The translations under genes and the position numbers were made by a program. Of a stretch of DNA of 8,090 nt, positions 6,359 to 8,090 are shown piece after piece. The notes beneath the pieces are model-generated. The model did no database searches, had not been told where the DNA came from, and was given only the letters and a program-made list of their open reading frames with translations. Each line of letters starts with the position of its first letter. The stretch's first letter is position 1. This stretch comes from an uncultured Eubacteriales bacterium (GTDB taxonomy: Bacteria > Bacillota_A > Clostridia > Oscillospirales > Oscillospiraceae): contig ONPY01000098.1 of NCBI GenBank assembly GCA_900319835.1, forward strand, positions 1 through 8,090, given 5' to 3'.

Positions 6359-6590
6359 ATGGAAGAAAAGATAAAAGGAAATCCTCTCCGAAGTATCCGG
6401 CGTCCCGCTCGCTCAGCTGCGAGACGACACACGGCTGGTCGGAGATCTGGGCATGAGCTCGTTTGATCTGGCTGATACGGTCGTCAGTGTGGAGGAGACC
6501 TACGGCGTCAAGATCCCCGATCAGCGCTTCGGCGAGCTGGAAACCGTGGCGGACATCCTCCGCGTCATTCAGGAGGAGAATGCGCTATGA
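6359..6590 (+). pseudogene. Acyl carrier protein gene with a +1 frameshift near its start
   Basis: The ATG at 6359 follows AAAGGGAG and reads MEEKIK, then runs into an unrelated frame that stops after 35 codons. Removing one G at 6377-6378 gives MEEKIKEILSEVSGVP and a complete carrier protein of about 76 residues ending at TGA 6588. The downstream frame has no start of its own, because TAA lies at 6372-6374. The carrier has LGMSSFDL with the phosphopantetheine serine codon at 6459-6461, then helix III/IV-like ETYGVKIPDQRFGELETVADIL. All of it is well conserved, so the break is recent, a sequencing or assembly error in AAAAGG, or a programmed shift. The stop overlaps the next start (ATGA), and the next gene's ribosome site lies inside this gene, so loss of translation could also weaken expression of the neighbour. 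Together with the synthetase it forms an acid-loading module. Confidence 0.82.
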
Positions 6591-7519
6591 TCCTCAACGG
6601 TCTTCCGCATCTTGACCCGGTGTCGGTCAAGTTCGATCACAGCTTCGTCTTCGACGCGCACAACTACAACAGAAAGCAGCTCATAACCCGCTACCGCGGG
6701 ACGGTGGTCGAGCGCACACACCTGGGCTATGCCGTCACCGGCTGGCAAAAGAGCATCTATCATTTCGGCGGCCTGAATCGTGAGGTTCCGATCCTGGTCA
6801 GCATGCTGCTGGACGAAACCGGCCGGATCCGCAGCCTGAAGATCGACGAGCGGAGCGAGGGCAGCCAGGGCAGGCGCTGTGACTTTGCCTGCCTGGAGAC
6901 CCTCTGCGGGGAAAAACTGATCGGCACCCCGCTCACGGAGCTCGGCAGCCGGGTGTCCTCCGCGCCGGACGTCAAGTGCCTGCACCTCTTTGAGATCCTC
7001 AGTGCCTGCGCCTCGTTCTTCGGCACCCTCGCCGCGCGGAACCTGACGGAAGGAAGCGAGCAGGAGTATATCGCGATCCGCCCGGAGCGAGACGGGCTGG
7101 CTTCTGATTCCACGCACGAGATCCTCGGGCAGCGCGATCAGACGCAGGTCTGGCTGGAATACCGCACATCGCCCAGGCTGGGCAGGGAAAACCTGGCCGA
7201 AAGCCTCGACGCTGCGGTGACCGTGCGGTATAACGGGGAGGCTGCGTTTAGCGAGGAGCTTCACGCCTCCGACTTTGAGAGCGTCTACGCGCAGCTCAAC
7301 CGGCTGTTTTCCAAGTGCCATCACCGGGAGAAGGCTTTCTTCGGCTTAAAGGGCCGCGTACGGTTTTTCAACTCTCCCTCCATGGTCGGCCTTGTTCTTC
7401 TGACGATCAGCCATAGCTTTGTGCCCGGCCTTGTGTCGCGCGCATGGAGAATCGAGAAGATCCTGCACTATCTGCAGACCGGCTACGGCAAAAATCCCTG
7501 CAAGGGCTTCGGCGGATAA
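6587..7519 (+). CDS. Protein of unknown function, resembles DUF2889 in part
   Basis: 310 residues, starting at an ATG that overlaps the carrier protein stop, with GGAGGAG eight bases upstream. The family is not recognised with confidence. The stretch DFACLETLCGEKLIGTPL (about 99-116), followed by CLHLFEILSACASFF (131-145), resembles the conserved centre of DUF2889 proteins, where a C-x-HL-x-E motif follows a short loop (here Cys131, His133, Glu136). Residues 190-260 look like an alpha/beta domain without clear motifs. SMVGLVLLTISHSFVPGLV (about 265-283) is hydrophobic enough for membrane contact. No signal peptide is seen. Its coupling to an acyl synthetase and carrier protein suggests that it acts on the carrier-bound acyl group, for example in transfer, modification or release. 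No terminator follows; the metY promoter begins ten bases after the stop codon. Confidence 0.8.
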   Translation: MILNGLPHLDPVSVKFDHSFVFDAHNYNRKQLITRYRGTVVERTHLGYAVTGWQKSIYHFGGLNREVPILVSMLLDETGRIRSLKIDERSEGSQGRRCDFACLETLCGEKLIGTPLTELGSRVSSAPDVKCLHLFEILSACASFFGTLAARNLTEGSEQEYIAIRPERDGLASDSTHEILGQRDQTQVWLEYRTSPRLGRENLAESLDAAVTVRYNGEAAFSEELHASDFESVYAQLNRLFSKCHHREKAFFGLKGRVRFFNSPSMVGLVLLTISHSFVPGLVSRAWRIEKILHYLQTGYGKNPCKGFGG

Positions 7520-7528
7520 AAAAAGGGA

Positions 7529-7557
7529 TTGACAAAAGAATTCTTGTGTGCTATAAA
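7529..7557 (+). promoter_or_regulatory. Promoter of the metY leader
   Basis: TTGACA (7529-7534), a 17-base spacer and TATAAA (7552-7557), identical in its boxes and spacing to the agcS promoter. The start would be near 7564, giving an untranslated region of almost 390 bases before metY. Confidence 0.88.
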
Positions 7558-7576
7558 CATATCATATTGATAGGTT
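7556..7576. promoter_or_regulatory. Operator-like site, copy 3
   Basis: AACATATC-N5-GATAGGTT matches the agcS/larE palindrome at 13 of 16 arm positions with the same spacing. Within itself 7 of 8 arm positions are symmetric. It overlaps the end of the -10 box and the predicted start site, where a bound protein would repress. Confidence 0.62.
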
Positions 7577-7589
7577 TTTGGAGGCCATT

Positions 7590-7670
7590 ATGCGTAAGGC
7601 GAGCTTCAACTGCATGATGTGTTGTGACATGCGCTGTGAGATGCGCGTGCGCTTTGCCTTGCCCATTTGA
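7590..7670 (+). CDS. Cys/Met-rich leader peptide upstream of metY (26 aa)
   Basis: GGAGG lies five bases before ATG 7590, a strong ribosome site. The 26-residue product has cysteines at 8, 11, 12 and 16 and methionines at 1, 9, 10, 14 and 18; the core reads CMMCCDMRCEM. It is too short and biased to be an enzyme. The stop codon lies 24 bases before a terminator hairpin and directly before a possible antiterminator arm, the classical layout for attenuation by ribosome stalling. Because metY acts in sulfide assimilation and methionine/cysteine supply, cysteine codons (perhaps with methionine codons) are the fitting signal. Its N-terminus resembles that of the agcS leader (M-K/R, then F and Cys8), so the two may share origin or be selected alike. 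Confidence 0.72.
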   Translation: MRKASFNCMMCCDMRCEMRVRFALPI

Positions 7671-7703
7671 GTTCTCCTGTTGCTTTGCAGACGGCCGGGG
7701 AGC
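7671..7703 (+). promoter_or_regulatory. Candidate antiterminator pairing in the metY leader
   Basis: GTTCTCC (7671-7677), immediately after the leader peptide stop, can pair with GGGGAGC (7697-7703) in the terminator's first arm: seven pairs including two G-U. A ribosome finishing the peptide would cover the upstream arm and let the terminator form. One held at Cys codons 8-16 would leave it free. The pairing is modest and the model is inferred. Confidence 0.45.
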
Positions 7704-7732
7704 CAGGCGGGCTCTCCGGTTATTTTGTTTTT
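7695..7732 (+). terminator. Intrinsic terminator/attenuator in the metY leader
   Basis: CCGGGGAGCC (7695-7704) pairs with GGCTCTCCGG (7710-7719), ten pairs with one G-U and a five-base loop, followed by the T-rich run TTATTTTGTTTTT (7720-7732). It ends transcripts between the leader peptide and metY. It may also catch read-through from the upstream operon, which has no terminator of its own. Confidence 0.88.
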
Positions 7733-7770
7733 GTGGGTGATTACACTTGAAGATTTATTTAGAGCGGTTG

Positions 7771-8090
<320 letters not shown>

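Noticed and set aside
6569..7324. 251-codon open frame on the minus strand
   Set aside because: Opposite the ATGA-coupled 310-residue gene, which has a strong ribosome site; this one has none that is convincing.

Overview
The window looks like chromosomal DNA of a GC-rich member of the Bacillota (a clostridial or negativicute-type anaerobe). This rests on TTGACA/TATAAA-type promoters with 16-17 bp spacers, strong GGAGG ribosome sites, tightly overlapping genes, and the gene families present. The genus cannot be named from the sequence. No mobile element, CRISPR array, tRNA or rRNA was seen.

Layout. (1) 1-1437, minus strand: a sodium:amino-acid symporter of the AGCS family, cut by the window's left edge. 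Its ~200-nt leader encodes a Cys/Met-rich peptide and carries an intrinsic terminator with a possible antiterminator arm. (2) 1388-4659, plus strand: an operon divergent from it, encoding a LarE-type sulfur transferase with three cluster-type cysteines, a small protein with seven N-terminal cysteines, a ThiF/TcdA-type adenylating enzyme, and a rhodanese domain fused to a TtcA-like PP-loop enzyme. (3) 4724-7519, plus strand: an operon encoding an AMP-forming acyl synthetase, an acyl carrier protein broken by one apparent extra base, and a 310-residue protein of unknown function. (4) 7529-8090, plus strand: a promoter, a second Cys/Met-rich leader peptide, an attenuator-like terminator, a strongly structured stretch, and the start of an O-acetylhomoserine sulfhydrylase gene (metY).

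The unifying signal is a palindrome, AACCTATT-N5-AATAGGTT. It is perfect between the divergent agcS and larE genes. Degenerate copies (13 of 16 arm positions each, same N5 spacing) lie just downstream of the -10 box of the acyl synthetase operon and over the -10/start region of metY. All transcription units in the window therefore appear to answer to one regulator, which is not encoded here. Gene content suggests a sulfur- or cysteine-responsive regulator, possibly of the Rrf2 (CymR/IscR) type.

Two of the units add a second layer: short peptides with clustered Cys codons ahead of terminators, as expected for ribosome-mediated attenuation sensing charged Cys-tRNA. A working picture is a cysteine-status regulon combining amino-acid uptake, homocysteine synthesis, sulfur transfer and thiolation enzymes, and an unexplained acyl-adenylate/carrier-protein module. 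Gene family calls are well supported. The regulatory model and the link of the acyl module to sulfur are inference.
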